In this document: piece by piece, positions 27,113 to 36,641 of the stretch
Position numbering within the stretch: position 1 is the stretch's first letter
How the letters are laid out: every line of letters begins with the position of its first letter
Source: an uncultured Flavobacteriales bacterium
Lineage (GTDB): Bacteria > Bacteroidota > Bacteroidia > Flavobacteriales_G > Salibacteraceae
Direction of reading: 5' to 3'
Assembly: GCA_913020435.1 (NCBI GenBank)
Contig: CAJVZZ010000015.1
Location: forward strand, 1-64,000
DNA length: 64,000 bases
Made by a program: the position numbers and the translations under genes
Notes under the pieces: model-generated
What the model was told of the DNA's origin: nothing
Database searches by the model: none
What the model saw: the letters and a program-made list of their open reading frames with translations, nothing else

Positions 27113-27182
27113 AAACAAATTTAGGATTCTGCGGTTAACTAACACTAATTCTGAGTTGAGGTTAGAAGTTAGTTTTAAAGAA

Positions 27183-27211
27183 TTGAATTTTGCCTTTATA
27201 ACCTATTTTTG
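27183..27211 (+). promoter_or_regulatory. Consensus promoter of the biotin carrier gene
   Basis: TTG (27183-27185), an 18-nt spacer and TATTTTTG (27204-27211) fit the Bacteroidota consensus. The ATG follows 25 nt after the -7 element. Confidence 0.65.
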
Positions 27212-27236
27212 GCTGCTGATTTTTAAGCAAAGCGAT

Positions 27237-27734
27237 ATGAAAGTTATTGGAAAAGACACTACCTATGAAATTGAACTAGATCTTGACGCCAAACTGAGTT
27301 TAGGCGGAGAGGAAGTAACCTTGGATATGGTTGCAGAGTCTGAAAATTCTTTCCATGTTATTCATGAAAATATTGGGTACGATATTTATATCGTTGATAA
27401 AAATGAAACAACGAAGACCTATATCATTAGCGTAAACGGAAATCAATACACCCTTCAAGCCAAAAGTAAGTTTGATGAACTGTTAGATCAATTAGGAATG
27501 TCTAATCTCGTTGAAGCTAAAGCAGATAATCTGAAGGCTCCTATGCCTGGTTTGGTTATCGATATTTTGGTAGAACCAGGAAATACGGTTTTAAAAGGAG
27601 ATTCAGTTTTGGTTTTAGAGGCAATGAAAATGGAGAATAACATTAAGTCTCCAGCTGAGGGGATTATCAAATCAATAGACATAAAAAAAGGACAAGCAGT
27701 TGAGAAAAACCAAGTCCTAATTTCATTTGAGTAA
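27237..27734 (+). CDS. Biotin carboxyl carrier protein (acetyl-/propionyl-CoA carboxylase type)
   Basis: The 165-residue protein has an N-terminal region of about 85 residues and a C-terminal biotinyl domain (about 92-165, beginning LKAPMPGLV). The biotin is attached to K131 in EAMKMEN. The carrier shuttles carboxyl groups between the biotin carboxylase and carboxyltransferase parts of an acyl-CoA carboxylase. The carboxylase subunits are not next to it, so which complex it serves is unclear. In many Bacteroidota such a carrier sits near carboxylase genes, so isolation here is notable. The frame is open further upstream, but the ATG at 27237 follows a good promoter. Confidence 0.9.
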   Translation: MKVIGKDTTYEIELDLDAKLSLGGEEVTLDMVAESENSFHVIHENIGYDIYIVDKNETTKTYIISVNGNQYTLQAKSKFDELLDQLGMSNLVEAKADNLKAPMPGLVIDILVEPGNTVLKGDSVLVLEAMKMENNIKSPAEGIIKSIDIKKGQAVEKNQVLISFE

Positions 27735-27769
27735 GAAGATTACAGGTAAACTTTAAGATTAAAAGCGCC

Positions 27770-28474
27770 TTAGTCGTCCTTTGTTAACAGCTTAAAACCT
27801 TTTCCGTGTACGTTAACAATCTCTAAGTTATCGTCAGCCTTCAAGTATTTTCTCAGTTTAGTAATGTAAACATCCATACTTCTTGAGTTAAAGTAAGAGT
27901 CATCGCCCCAAATTCTGTTCAATGCATAACTTCTGTCTGTTACTTCATTAAGGTTTAATGATAACAATTTTAGAAGGTCATTCTCTTTGGATGTAAGCTT
28001 TTGTTTTTCACCATCAATTATTAATTCTTGTAACTTAGAATTAAATGCAAACCGACCAACTTCAAATTTTTCTTGCTTTTGATGATCTCTTTCTTTTCGT
28101 GTTCTTTTTAGAATTGCCTGAATTCTGAGAAGCAACTCTTCCATACTAAATGGTTTGGTCAAGTAATCATCTGCTCCAAGCTTGAATCCTTTTACTTTAT
28201 CTTCTTTCATAGACTTGGCGGTCAAGAAAACAATAGGAATTTCAGGATTTATTTTAAGCACATCTTTAGCCAATGTAAATCCATCTTTTTCAGGCATCAT
28301 TACATCGAATATGCACAAATCATAATGATTCGTTCTAAAAGCTTCAAGAGCTTCTTTACCATTTCGCCTTAGTTCGGCAGTATATCCTTTTGCTGAAAGA
28401 TATTCAGAAAGTAGGTCACCTAAATTATGGTCATCTTCTGCAACCAGTAATTTTATTTCTTCTTTTTCCATCAT
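27770..28474 (-). CDS. OmpR-family response regulator
   Basis: The 234-residue DNA-binding regulator has a receiver domain (residues about 8-122, acidic pair D14/D15 and phospho-acceptor D57 in IFDVMMP) followed by a winged-helix OmpR/PhoB effector domain (about 135-232, SRSMDVYITKLRKYL). It follows the kinase gene after 2 nt on the same strand, so the pair is one operon and one signalling system. The pair resembles the RprX/RprY systems of Bacteroidota, but the identity is not certain. Target genes cannot be told from the sequence. Confidence 0.94.
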   Translation of the reverse strand: MMEKEEIKLLVAEDDHNLGDLLSEYLSAKGYTAELRRNGKEALEAFRTNHYDLCIFDVMMPEKDGFTLAKDVLKINPEIPIVFLTAKSMKEDKVKGFKLGADDYLTKPFSMEELLLRIQAILKRTRKERDHQKQEKFEVGRFAFNSKLQELIIDGEKQKLTSKENDLLKLLSLNLNEVTDRSYALNRIWGDDSYFNSRSMDVYITKLRKYLKADDNLEIVNVHGKGFKLLTKDD

Positions 28475-28476
28475 AA

Positions 28477-30096
28477 TTATCGTTCAATATTGTTCATTGG
28501 GATTGTTAAAGTAAAAGTACTTCCTTTATTCAACTTGCTGTTTACTTTTACACTACCATCATGCCTTTCGACGACTGTTTTCACATAGTTTAACCCAAGT
28601 CCAAAGCCTTTTGTGTCGTGTAAGTTTCCAGTTGGGACTCGATATAATTTGTCGAAAATTTTGCTTTGATGTTCTTTACTGATTCCAATTCCATTATCAC
28701 AGACCGACAACATAAGATTGTCTTTTTCATTGTTGGTTTTAATATGAATTACCGGTGCTGCAGGTGTATATTTTATTGCATTATCAATGAGGTTGTATAT
28801 AGCGTTTGTTATATGCACTTTATCAGCCATCAAATAATCCGATTTGGCATTTAATTGCATTTTAATCTCGCCACTTTTTTCACCAAGTTGCATTTGAAAT
28901 TTAGAGACAGCATCTTCTATGATCGCATGCATCTGAACCGGTTCCATGCTCATTTTAAAGGCTTGACTGCCCCAAATAGCACTTTTTAAGACATTTTCTA
29001 CCTGAACCCCAAGCCGTTTATTTTCTTGACCAATAATTCCAATATATCGAGTCATTAAATTTGGTGTTGCACTAATATCTGGATCCGATAGCGCTTCACA
29101 TGCCAAGGAAATCGTTGAGATTGGCGTTTTTAATTCGTGTGTCATATTATTTATGAAATCGTTTTTGATTTCAGAAACTTTCTTCTGTTTTAGTATCGTT
29201 CTTATGCTGTAATAGAATGCAAATAAAATTAGAATGATAATCAATAAACTTGAAAAGAGGAGATAAGATACTGAACTGAAAATATATTTAATCCGCTTTG
29301 GGAAATAGAGTCTTAAAGAAGCTTTTTGACCCAAAATGTCTTTAGGAAATAAATTAATTTCAAAAGATTCTAGATCTGCAGTTAACGTCGTATCTGAAAA
29401 ATTTCCAGTCCTCAGTTCAGAATCCAAATCATAAACGCCGAAATAATAAGGGAGTTTAATACCTTCTTCTAGTAGGAACTTCTTCAGCAGTTTATCCACT
29501 CTTACATCGTTCACCCTGTCCTCAATTTTTTCGGAAAGATCAATTTCCATTAAGCTTCGAACTATGTCACTAACCAACACTGTTTTATTTACTAATTGGT
29601 TTCTGACGGCCGTGTCAAGGTTAACTTCTAGATCACTTATATAATAAGTTTCACCCTCTTCTCCATTTGCATGATAAGATAAATTATCCTCAGAATTTTC
29701 AATATCTACTCTATGCTGACCTGCAGTAATAAAATCAGTAACCGTTTTTTTACCGCCTTGCTCTTCAACAACTCTAACCTCTATACCGGCTTCTTTTTTT
29801 TCTAGTTCTTTAAAAAGAAAATATTTGTAAGAAGAATCGTGCATGAAGTTAGAACTACTAACAGAATCTTCAGCCGTGAAAAGAAACCGACCTTGTTGAT
29901 GCGTTCTGATTTTTTTGAGTGCTTCTTCCTGTTCTAGCACTTCTACAACATTGGACAAGGCCTTATGAACTAGACGATCAAATTCTTCATGACTAATTGA
30001 TACGGCTTTATTAATCCAAAAGAGCTGGATACTTATTAGAGCCACTATCGAAAAAACAACTCCACTTATGAGCCAGGCTATTAATCTATTGTTCAC
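28477..30096 (-). CDS. Membrane sensor histidine kinase
   Basis: The 539-residue kinase has two membrane helices (residues about 6-27 and 271-297) around a 240-residue extracytoplasmic sensor domain with no recognised fold. The cytosolic part has H320 in NNMTHELKTP, then the N-box (NAIYNLIDNAIKY), DNGIGIS and GLGLNYV ATPase motifs. It is the partner of the OmpR-type regulator that follows after 2 nt. The start is GTG. A consensus promoter with a 17-nt spacer lies just upstream. Confidence 0.94.
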   Translation of the reverse strand: MNNRLIAWLISGVVFSIVALISIQLFWINKAVSISHEEFDRLVHKALSNVVEVLEQEEALKKIRTHQQGRFLFTAEDSVSSSNFMHDSSYKYFLFKELEKKEAGIEVRVVEEQGGKKTVTDFITAGQHRVDIENSEDNLSYHANGEEGETYYISDLEVNLDTAVRNQLVNKTVLVSDIVRSLMEIDLSEKIEDRVNDVRVDKLLKKFLLEEGIKLPYYFGVYDLDSELRTGNFSDTTLTADLESFEINLFPKDILGQKASLRLYFPKRIKYIFSSVSYLLFSSLLIIILILFAFYYSIRTILKQKKVSEIKNDFINNMTHELKTPISTISLACEALSDPDISATPNLMTRYIGIIGQENKRLGVQVENVLKSAIWGSQAFKMSMEPVQMHAIIEDAVSKFQMQLGEKSGEIKMQLNAKSDYLMADKVHITNAIYNLIDNAIKYTPAAPVIHIKTNNEKDNLMLSVCDNGIGISKEHQSKIFDKLYRVPTGNLHDTKGFGLGLNYVKTVVERHDGSVKVNSKLNKGSTFTLTIPMNNIER

Positions 30097-30116
30097 TTAA
30101 TTCAAATATTAGAAAT

Positions 30117-30144
30117 CAAATATAGTTGGGCTACTACAGACCAA
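30117..30144 (-). promoter_or_regulatory. Consensus promoter of the two-component operon
   Basis: On the minus strand TTG (30142-30144), a 17-nt spacer and TATATTTG (30117-30124) are present. The GTG start at 30096 is 20 nt downstream. The same gap holds the divergent promoter at 30294. Confidence 0.6.
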
Positions 30145-30293
30145 TGTTAGCTTAACTAAATTTAACCCCCTAATAGTCTGGTTTCATGGTTACTTCTGGC
30201 GTAGAATATGGTTAAAGAATGTCATAATTAGCCTCTAAAGAAACGGGTTTTTATGGAGGACAATTTATTTTCAAAATCAATTAAAAGTTGCTT

Positions 30294-30324
30294 TTGGTTA
30301 GTACGATGAAAGTGCATAGTTTTG
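30294..30324 (+). promoter_or_regulatory. Consensus promoter of the sorting-domain protein
   Basis: TTG (30294-30296), a 20-nt spacer and TAGTTTTG (30317-30324) match the consensus. The ATG at 30352 is 27 nt downstream. Confidence 0.6.
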
Positions 30325-30351
30325 GTGGTTCGAATAACTAAAATAAAATTT

Positions 30352-31944
30352 ATGAAGCATTCTTTACTGAAAGCATTGAAATCGTCTCTTCTTAGCGGAC
30401 TTGTTCTTGCGGGACTACTTATTAGTTCAGGAGTAAATGCACAAAGTTCTGTCACAATATCAATAAGCGCTGACACTATTTGCGCTGGTGATAGTTTGAA
30501 GGTCTTTGCAACGAGTTCTAGAGTTAGTGGAGCCACTTATACTTGGTCTGTAGCTGTTGGACCTTCAGGAAGCTTAACTTCAACAAACGATACCGCTGTG
30601 TTTAATCCAACTGCAAGCACATTATATAGAGTCATTAGTGATTCTGCAGGATTCAAGGATACGGCTCTGTCATTTATTCAAATATATACTAATCAGCCTG
30701 TTGGTTTAACAATTTCAAAAGACACTGTGTGTATGCGAGATCAAATTACTCTAAAGGGTTCGGGTGCATTAACGTATTCCTATTTTAAAGGATCTATTGC
30801 TTCTGGCGGTGGTGATTCGGTAAATGTAATTATCACTAAAAACGATAGTGTATCTGTTATTGGAACAGATGTTAACGGTTGTAAAATGACCGCATTTAAG
30901 AAAGTTATTGCAAAAGAGTTACCTACGGTTTCATTTAAGGTATACGTTCAAGGGTTTTTATCTAGAAATAAGGATGCTTGTGCAACTCAAAATTTCACCC
31001 TAAAAGCAACTCCAGGCTATTCTGCATACAACTGGAGTAGCTCAAGTCAAATTGTTGGATCAAATACCGATAGCACCATTACTGGAAATACGGCTATAGC
31101 AGCAAACTATGCAGTAACAGCCACCGGAGATAACGGGTGCTCTAAAGCGTTTAACCAGTTAATCAGAACCACTCAGCAGCCAGCTAAAGGCGTTACTATC
31201 AATTTAGTTGGAGGAAATTTGGATACCGTTTTATGTGGAGGAGAAGTTCGAAGAGCTAACGCTAATACTGGCGATTTTTATACATGGTCTCCTGCTTCGG
31301 CAATCGATAGTGGATCAATTACCTCTACAAAGGTTAGACTTAAGCCTGTCGTTGATGAAACAATCATTCTTACAGGAATATTTGCGGGTTGTATAACAAG
31401 GGATACTATTATTTTGCGTGTAAGTCAATTACCGACTTTAACCTTTGTTAGTCAAACTAGTTCTGCGGCTCAGCCATTGTGCGAAGGAGATGGTGATACA
31501 ATTAAAGTAAATTCAAATTCATCAAGGATTTTATGGAATACCGTAAGTTCTTCGAGAACAACGAAAACAGTTGCGTTTAAACAGACTACGACATTTGACA
31601 TTATTGCATTCAATGCTTTGGATTGCGCAACAAAAATTACGGTTACCTCGCATGTCGATACTTCATGTGGTATAAAAATTAGTACAGAGGAATTTGAGCA
31701 ACAAAATTTGAATGCTTTTTACAATGCGGAAAATAATAAAATGATATTGTCTACGTCAACGGAATTAGTAAACGCATCAGTTGTTGTTTTCGATCTAAGT
31801 GGTAATGAGATCTTTAATAATTCGGTTGAATTAGTTCCTAACGCTAGAATGGAATTTGATTTTTCTTCACTTTCAAATGGAGCTTACTTATTCAGAGTGT
31901 TTAATTCGGATTCGGATTTTACCAAGAAATTTATAAAACACTAA
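30352..31944 (+). CDS. Secreted Ig-like repeat protein with T9SS type A sorting domain
   Basis: The 530-residue protein has a signal peptide (to about residue 30, SGVNAQ) and a mature part made of several beta-rich, cysteine-containing repeats of about 80 residues. The repeats contain phrases such as DTVCMRDQITLKG, typical of Ig-like or PKD-like domains of Bacteroidota surface proteins. The C-terminal ~85 residues form a type A sorting domain (VVVFDLSGNEIF, DFSSLSNGAYLFRV, ending KKFIKH), which targets the protein for secretion and attachment by the type IX system. It is probably an adhesin or surface layer protein. It is alone, with a consensus promoter. Confidence 0.85.
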   Translation: MKHSLLKALKSSLLSGLVLAGLLISSGVNAQSSVTISISADTICAGDSLKVFATSSRVSGATYTWSVAVGPSGSLTSTNDTAVFNPTASTLYRVISDSAGFKDTALSFIQIYTNQPVGLTISKDTVCMRDQITLKGSGALTYSYFKGSIASGGGDSVNVIITKNDSVSVIGTDVNGCKMTAFKKVIAKELPTVSFKVYVQGFLSRNKDACATQNFTLKATPGYSAYNWSSSSQIVGSNTDSTITGNTAIAANYAVTATGDNGCSKAFNQLIRTTQQPAKGVTINLVGGNLDTVLCGGEVRRANANTGDFYTWSPASAIDSGSITSTKVRLKPVVDETIILTGIFAGCITRDTIILRVSQLPTLTFVSQTSSAAQPLCEGDGDTIKVNSNSSRILWNTVSSSRTTKTVAFKQTTTFDIIAFNALDCATKITVTSHVDTSCGIKISTEEFEQQNLNAFYNAENNKMILSTSTELVNASVVVFDLSGNEIFNNSVELVPNARMEFDFSSLSNGAYLFRVFNSDSDFTKKFIKH

Positions 31945-31954
31945 TAAAACCAGA

Positions 31955-31976
31955 AAAGCCTTATTTTCTTGGCTTT
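31955..31976 (+). terminator. Weak terminator-like hairpin after the sorting-domain gene
   Basis: AAAGCC (31955-31960) pairs with GGCTTT (31971-31976) over a 10-nt loop. The stem is short and the T run poor. Confidence 0.35.
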
Positions 31977-31996
31977 ATTATCTAAAATCTTACTCA

Positions 31997-32980
31997 ATGA
32001 AAAATTTAGTTGAAGCTTTTCCGCTGAACATGAAAGAAGCTTTGCAAATTGCAAAAGACTCTGAATGGAAAGCATCGAATGAACAATTTAGAAACATTGT
32101 TATCAGTGGTTTAGGTGGTTCAGGAATTGGCGGTACAATAGTTTCGCAATTGATCGCAGGTGAAATTGATGTTCCAGTTGTGGTAAATAAAACCTACGGA
32201 ATTCCAAACCTTGTAAACGAGCACACTCTTTTTGTTGCGTCTTCCTATTCAGGTAATACTGAAGAGACATTAGAGGCCGTGCACGAAGCTATAGCTAAAG
32301 GTGCAACAATAGCATGTTTAACCTCTGGTGGCAAACTGTTGGAAATAGCGAAAGAGAATGGGTATAACTATATAGAAATGCCGGGTGGTCTTCCTCCAAG
32401 AGCAGCTTTTGGTTATTCAAGTACATTATTGTTTAGACTTCTCGGAAATTATGGATTTGTAAGCGCTCAAGTGTTAACTGATTTAGCATCAACGCCAGCT
32501 CTTATTGGGGAACATATAGAAGAAATTAAAAAAGCAGGATTGAGTTTAGCTAATAAATTAGCTGGTAAAAGACCTGTTTTTTATACAGATGCTAGAATGG
32601 AGGGTGTCGCGATTCGCTACCGTCAGCAATTGAATGAGAATTCTAAAATGCTGAGTTGGCATAATGTGCTTCCAGAAATGAACCATAATGAATTGGTTGG
32701 TTGGGCAGAAGATCAGCCAGAGATAGTTCCTGTATTTTTAAGAACTAAGAATGATTATTACAGGACTCAAGAACGAATGGAGTTCAGTAAGGAATTAATG
32801 ATCAGTAGAAAAGCTAATTGTGTTGAGATTTCAGCTGATTTTGATTCAGATATTCATGCAGCGTATTATTTAATTTCAATTGGAGATTGGGCTTCTGTGG
32901 ATCTAGCAGATATTAAAGGAATAGATGCAACTGAGGTTGATGTCATTACCGAACTGAAAACGAAACTTTCAAACATCTAA
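31997..32980 (+). CDS. Bifunctional phosphoglucose/phosphomannose isomerase
   Basis: The 327-residue protein is an SIS-domain sugar isomerase of the bifunctional PGI/PMI type, which interconverts glucose-6-phosphate or mannose-6-phosphate with fructose-6-phosphate. Visible signs are the phosphate-binding GLGGSGIGGT (residues 38-47), SSYSGNTEET (about 83-92), LTSGGKLL, and the conserved EMNHNELVGW near residue 229, where the active-site histidine of these enzymes lies. Its length is normal. It lies 4 nt before lipB, probably in one operon with lipB and the serine hydrolase. Confidence 0.9.
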   Translation: MKNLVEAFPLNMKEALQIAKDSEWKASNEQFRNIVISGLGGSGIGGTIVSQLIAGEIDVPVVVNKTYGIPNLVNEHTLFVASSYSGNTEETLEAVHEAIAKGATIACLTSGGKLLEIAKENGYNYIEMPGGLPPRAAFGYSSTLLFRLLGNYGFVSAQVLTDLASTPALIGEHIEEIKKAGLSLANKLAGKRPVFYTDARMEGVAIRYRQQLNENSKMLSWHNVLPEMNHNELVGWAEDQPEIVPVFLRTKNDYYRTQERMEFSKELMISRKANCVEISADFDSDIHAAYYLISIGDWASVDLADIKGIDATEVDVITELKTKLSNI

Positions 32981-32984
32981 ATTC

Positions 32985-33692
32985 TTGGAAACCGTTGCCG
33001 TTGAAAGACTGGGCTTAATTGACTTTCAAGAAAGCTGGGATTATCAAGAGCAATTGTGTAAGGCCAATGTTGAGGTAAAACTCAACCAGAGAAAGCATCC
33101 CGAATTAGCAGGTTTTACAAAACATCACTTGCTATTTTGTGAGCATCCATTGGTGTACACGCTTGGTAAAAGTGGAGATGAATCTAACCTCCTTGCAGAG
33201 CAAGATACTTTAAACGAATTAGGAATTACCTATCATAAAATAAACCGGGGTGGAGATATCACCCACCATGGTCCCGGGCAATTAGTGGCCTATCCAATAT
33301 TAGATCTAGAAAAGTTTTTTACTGACATCCATAAGTACCTGCGGTATCTTGAGGAAGCGACTATTCTAACGCTCAAAGACTACGGAATTACTGCTGGCCG
33401 ATACAAAGGTTACACAGGAGTTTGGCTGGATGCGGATGACCCTATTAAAGCTAGAAAGATTTGTGCAATGGGTATAAGATGTTCGCGTTGGATAACCATG
33501 CATGGACTAGCACTGAATGTCAATAATGATCTATCGTACTTTAATAATATAATTCCTTGTGGAATTGAAGATAAGCAAGTAACCTCTATTGAAAAGGAGC
33601 TCGGGAGAAAGGTTGATATTGCTGAAGTATCGAATAAATTACTACTTCACTTATCAAAGCTTTTTAACTTCGAGGCAAAGGAAATTCAATGA
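32985..33692 (+). CDS. lipB: Lipoyl(octanoyl) transferase
   Basis: LipB transfers octanoate from acyl carrier protein to the lipoyl domain of dehydrogenase E2 subunits; SucB at 55524 would be a client. The 235 residues show the family signature GGDITHHGPGQLVAYPIL and the catalytic-region KICAMGIRCSRWITMHG, with the active cysteine in NNIIPCGIEDK. The start is TTG at 32985, 4 nt after the isomerase stop. The start is not marked by a ribosome site. The stop overlaps the hydrolase start by 4 nt. Confidence 0.95.
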   Translation: METVAVERLGLIDFQESWDYQEQLCKANVEVKLNQRKHPELAGFTKHHLLFCEHPLVYTLGKSGDESNLLAEQDTLNELGITYHKINRGGDITHHGPGQLVAYPILDLEKFFTDIHKYLRYLEEATILTLKDYGITAGRYKGYTGVWLDADDPIKARKICAMGIRCSRWITMHGLALNVNNDLSYFNNIIPCGIEDKQVTSIEKELGRKVDIAEVSNKLLLHLSKLFNFEAKEIQ

Positions 33693-34852
33693 AGGTTGCA
33701 AAAAGAATAGGCGTTCTGGTTACTCTAGGAATATTGTTTCACCTAGCATTAGTTGTTACAGGTAATATTCATTTGTACAATACATTAGAAAACACGCTAT
33801 TCAAAGGTCGTCTTGGACCTGCAATTGAAGAATTCGAAATATTTTCAAATCGCAAGGTGGCAGTTGGTTTGCATGAAGCTTGGCTTGTTTCTAATAATGT
33901 GAATCAAGTTGACCTGTCAGAAGAGACAGCCGCTAAATTCAAGGAGCTTGGTACTGTTGCGTTTCTTGTAATTCATAAAGATTCCATTGTAAAAGAACAT
34001 TACTGGGATGGCTATTCTGAGAACAGTTTAAGCAACTCATTTTCAATGGCTAAAAGTATTTTGAATATTGCTATTGGAAGCTTAATTCGAGAAGGAAAAA
34101 TTAAATCTATAGACGACCCTATCGCCCTCTATTTACCCGAATTTGATGTTTCTAAATATCCAGAATTATCTATTCGTGATCTTCTTCAAATGAGTTCTGG
34201 AATCAACTTTGATGAAAACTACATCAATCCATTTGCCTATCCCGCAAAGGCAAATTATGGAGATGGTCTTGTTCAACTCACCTATTCTTATGCAGCATCA
34301 GAGCAACCGTCTCAAAAATTTGAATACCGCTCAGGCAATAGTCAGCTATTGAGTTTTATTATTGCTAAGGTAAGTGGAATGACTACTTCTGATTATGTTT
34401 CTGAGAAAATCTGGAAACGGATTGGTGCAAAAAACGAAGCCTTATGGAGTTTAGATAAACTTGAAGGAAAGGAAAAAGGGTTTTGTTGTTTCAATAGTAA
34501 TGCTCGAGATTTTGCAAGAATTGGCAAGTTGTTCTTACAAAAGGGGATATGGAATAGTGACACTATTGTTGATCCTGAATTTGTAAAAGTTTCTCTGACT
34601 GCAGCATCAGTGTTGGATGTGGATGGAGTTAGCTGCAAACGATATGGACTGCATTGGTGGTTGCATGAATATGAAGGTAAGGAAGTTTTTTATGCTCGAG
34701 GAATCTTAGGCCAATACATTGCCGTGATGCCTGAGCTGGACTTAATTGTTGTTCGGTTAGGCCATAAAAGAATTAAACCTAAAGGAATTGAGTCGCCACC
34801 TGATTTTGACTTGTACTTACAGGAAGCAATTTTGACAGCAACTATTCGCTAA
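33689..34852 (+). CDS. Serine hydrolase, class C beta-lactamase/esterase fold
   Basis: The 387-residue protein has an N-terminal hydrophobic segment (residues 8-25), then a beta-lactamase-like transpeptidase fold. SMAK is the SxxK motif (catalytic Ser near residue 128), and YRSGN is the second motif with Tyr near 212. The third region reads FYARGILGQYIAV, where the usual KTG/HxG is replaced by a GxxGQ pattern like that of the nylon-oligomer hydrolase (NylB) group. It may hydrolyse amides or esters; a beta-lactamase role is not supported. It overlaps lipB by 4 nt, and its end overlaps the convergent S41 protease by 4 nt. Confidence 0.85.
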   Translation: MKVAKRIGVLVTLGILFHLALVVTGNIHLYNTLENTLFKGRLGPAIEEFEIFSNRKVAVGLHEAWLVSNNVNQVDLSEETAAKFKELGTVAFLVIHKDSIVKEHYWDGYSENSLSNSFSMAKSILNIAIGSLIREGKIKSIDDPIALYLPEFDVSKYPELSIRDLLQMSSGINFDENYINPFAYPAKANYGDGLVQLTYSYAASEQPSQKFEYRSGNSQLLSFIIAKVSGMTTSDYVSEKIWKRIGAKNEALWSLDKLEGKEKGFCCFNSNARDFARIGKLFLQKGIWNSDTIVDPEFVKVSLTAASVLDVDGVSCKRYGLHWWLHEYEGKEVFYARGILGQYIAVMPELDLIVVRLGHKRIKPKGIESPPDFDLYLQEAILTATIR

Positions 34853-36453
34853 TTCAGTTGGGCTGAAATAGACTCTTTTAATGTTGAGTCAATTTCGTGT
34901 AGAATAGGAAAAAAGGCTTCATCCCCGAATATGTTTCTTCCGATACCAGCTCGAACTCTCGCTGAAATAATATCAAAAGATCTTTTGTAATCTGTTTCTA
35001 TAATTTTGAGATTTTTCTTTAATAGGTAGGCTTTGAATGCAACTTCAACTTTACCAGAGTAGGTAAAATTTTCTACGAAATTTTCAGCGTTGCCATATTT
35101 AACGAGTTCCTCGCGGTTTTTGTCTGCGTAGTCAAAAGCAAATTGATAGAAGTTACCAGAATAGAAAATTCGAGACAATAAGATACTTGCTCCTGCTGTA
35201 TCAATGGAAATGAAATTATCTGGCATTATTCCACCGCCACCATAAACAACTCTTCCAGATAAGGTTTTAAAAACAGTACTATCTGCTAATGATGTGCTAT
35301 CACCTGATTCAAATTCACCATTTTCATATCTATCATAAACTTCTTTATTGTATGCTTTGAGTCCATTGTCATATGGCTTTTGAATACACCTCCCAGCCGG
35401 AGTGTAGTATCGAGCAATCGTTAAGCGCGTTGCACTCCCATCAGGCCAGCTAGACTGTTCTTGAACTAAACCTTTACCAAAAGATCTGCGACCCAAAATT
35501 ACTCCCCTATCATTATCCTGAATAGCTCCAGCAACGATTTCACTTGCCGATGCTGAGCTTTCGTCTATTAAAACTGCTAGGTTAATACTCAGTAAATCAT
35601 CAGCTGAAGTAGCGTAGTAATTCTTGCGTTTTCTTGCTCGACCTTCTGTATAAACAATTAATTGATCTTCTGCTAAAAATTGATCTACCATGTTTATTGC
35701 TGCATCCATAAAACCACCACCATTTCCGCGTAAATCCAACACTAGCTTGGTCATACCCTTTTCGAGTAATACAGTGTATTTGTCTTGAAACTCAGTATAT
35801 GTTTCTCTAGAAAATCGGCTAATTTTTATGTAACCGGTTGTGTCATTCACCATATATCCAACGTCAACAGAATAGATTGGGATTTTTCCGCGAGTAATTG
35901 CAAAAGGCATTAACGATTCAGTCCCATTGCGATGAATATCAAGGTTTACAAGTGTACCACCTTCACCTTTCAGCAAGCGCATTACATCAGCGTTTCGAAT
36001 GCCCGTTCCTGCAATAAGTTCTCCGTCGACTTTAATAATTCGGTCACCAGCAGCTATTCCAACCTCGGCGCTTGGCCCTCCCGAAATTGGAGTAACCACC
36101 ACCACGGTATCTTTTTGAATACTAAATTGAACTCCTATTCCTTCAAAACTACCTTCAAGAGGTTCGTTCATCGCTTGTAATTCAGTAGCACTGATATAGT
36201 AAGAATGAGGATCTAGTTTTTGTAATAAATTTTCAATCGTTTGATCAACTAATTGCTCTCTATCCGTACTATCGACATATTCGTTGTCAATATAATCGAT
36301 GATTTGGTTGAGCTTTGACTGTTTGTTAATTGGAAAACTTCCAAGGGACAATTCTTTTTTGCTCGGAGAGAAAGATCCAAAAAAGTAGCCGAATGCAAAA
36401 ACTACAGCTAATAATAGGGGCCAAAAGGCGCTAGAAAATATATTTTTTCTCAT
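34849..36453 (-). CDS. S41 family C-terminal processing protease
   Basis: The 534-residue protein has an N-terminal membrane anchor (residues about 10-25), a PDZ domain (about 85-180, GIGVQF and AGDRIIKVDG) and the S41 catalytic domain. The catalytic serine lies in SASASEIVAG and the lysine in SFGKGLVQ. A tail of about 140 residues follows. Such proteases cleave C-termini of periplasmic proteins. A second S41 protease of the window is at 47567. Upstream, toward queA, is a 188-nt divergent gap that holds the queA promoter. Confidence 0.92.
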   Translation of the reverse strand: MRKNIFSSAFWPLLLAVVFAFGYFFGSFSPSKKELSLGSFPINKQSKLNQIIDYIDNEYVDSTDREQLVDQTIENLLQKLDPHSYYISATELQAMNEPLEGSFEGIGVQFSIQKDTVVVVTPISGGPSAEVGIAAGDRIIKVDGELIAGTGIRNADVMRLLKGEGGTLVNLDIHRNGTESLMPFAITRGKIPIYSVDVGYMVNDTTGYIKISRFSRETYTEFQDKYTVLLEKGMTKLVLDLRGNGGGFMDAAINMVDQFLAEDQLIVYTEGRARKRKNYYATSADDLLSINLAVLIDESSASASEIVAGAIQDNDRGVILGRRSFGKGLVQEQSSWPDGSATRLTIARYYTPAGRCIQKPYDNGLKAYNKEVYDRYENGEFESGDSTSLADSTVFKTLSGRVVYGGGGIMPDNFISIDTAGASILLSRIFYSGNFYQFAFDYADKNREELVKYGNAENFVENFTYSGKVEVAFKAYLLKKNLKIIETDYKRSFDIISARVRAGIGRNIFGDEAFFPILHEIDSTLKESISAQLN

Positions 36454-36579
36454 AAAACGTTATGGACGAAAGTAGCAATTATTGAATCCTTGATTAAGAT
36501 AAAAACTTCTAAAAGCTAACTGCGGAGCATATTATATTTACATATGAAAGCGCTGAAAGTTCAATCCTGAATTAGCTGC

Positions 36580-36608
36580 TTGCCATCTCCTCGTTATTGA
36601 TACTTTTG
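36580..36608 (+). promoter_or_regulatory. Consensus promoter of queA
   Basis: TTG (36580-36582), an 18-nt spacer and TACTTTTG (36601-36608) match the consensus fully. The start at 36642 is 33 nt downstream. Confidence 0.72.
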
Positions 36609-36641
36609 CATCCGCTTTTTTAAAAATCAAATTCTTGTATT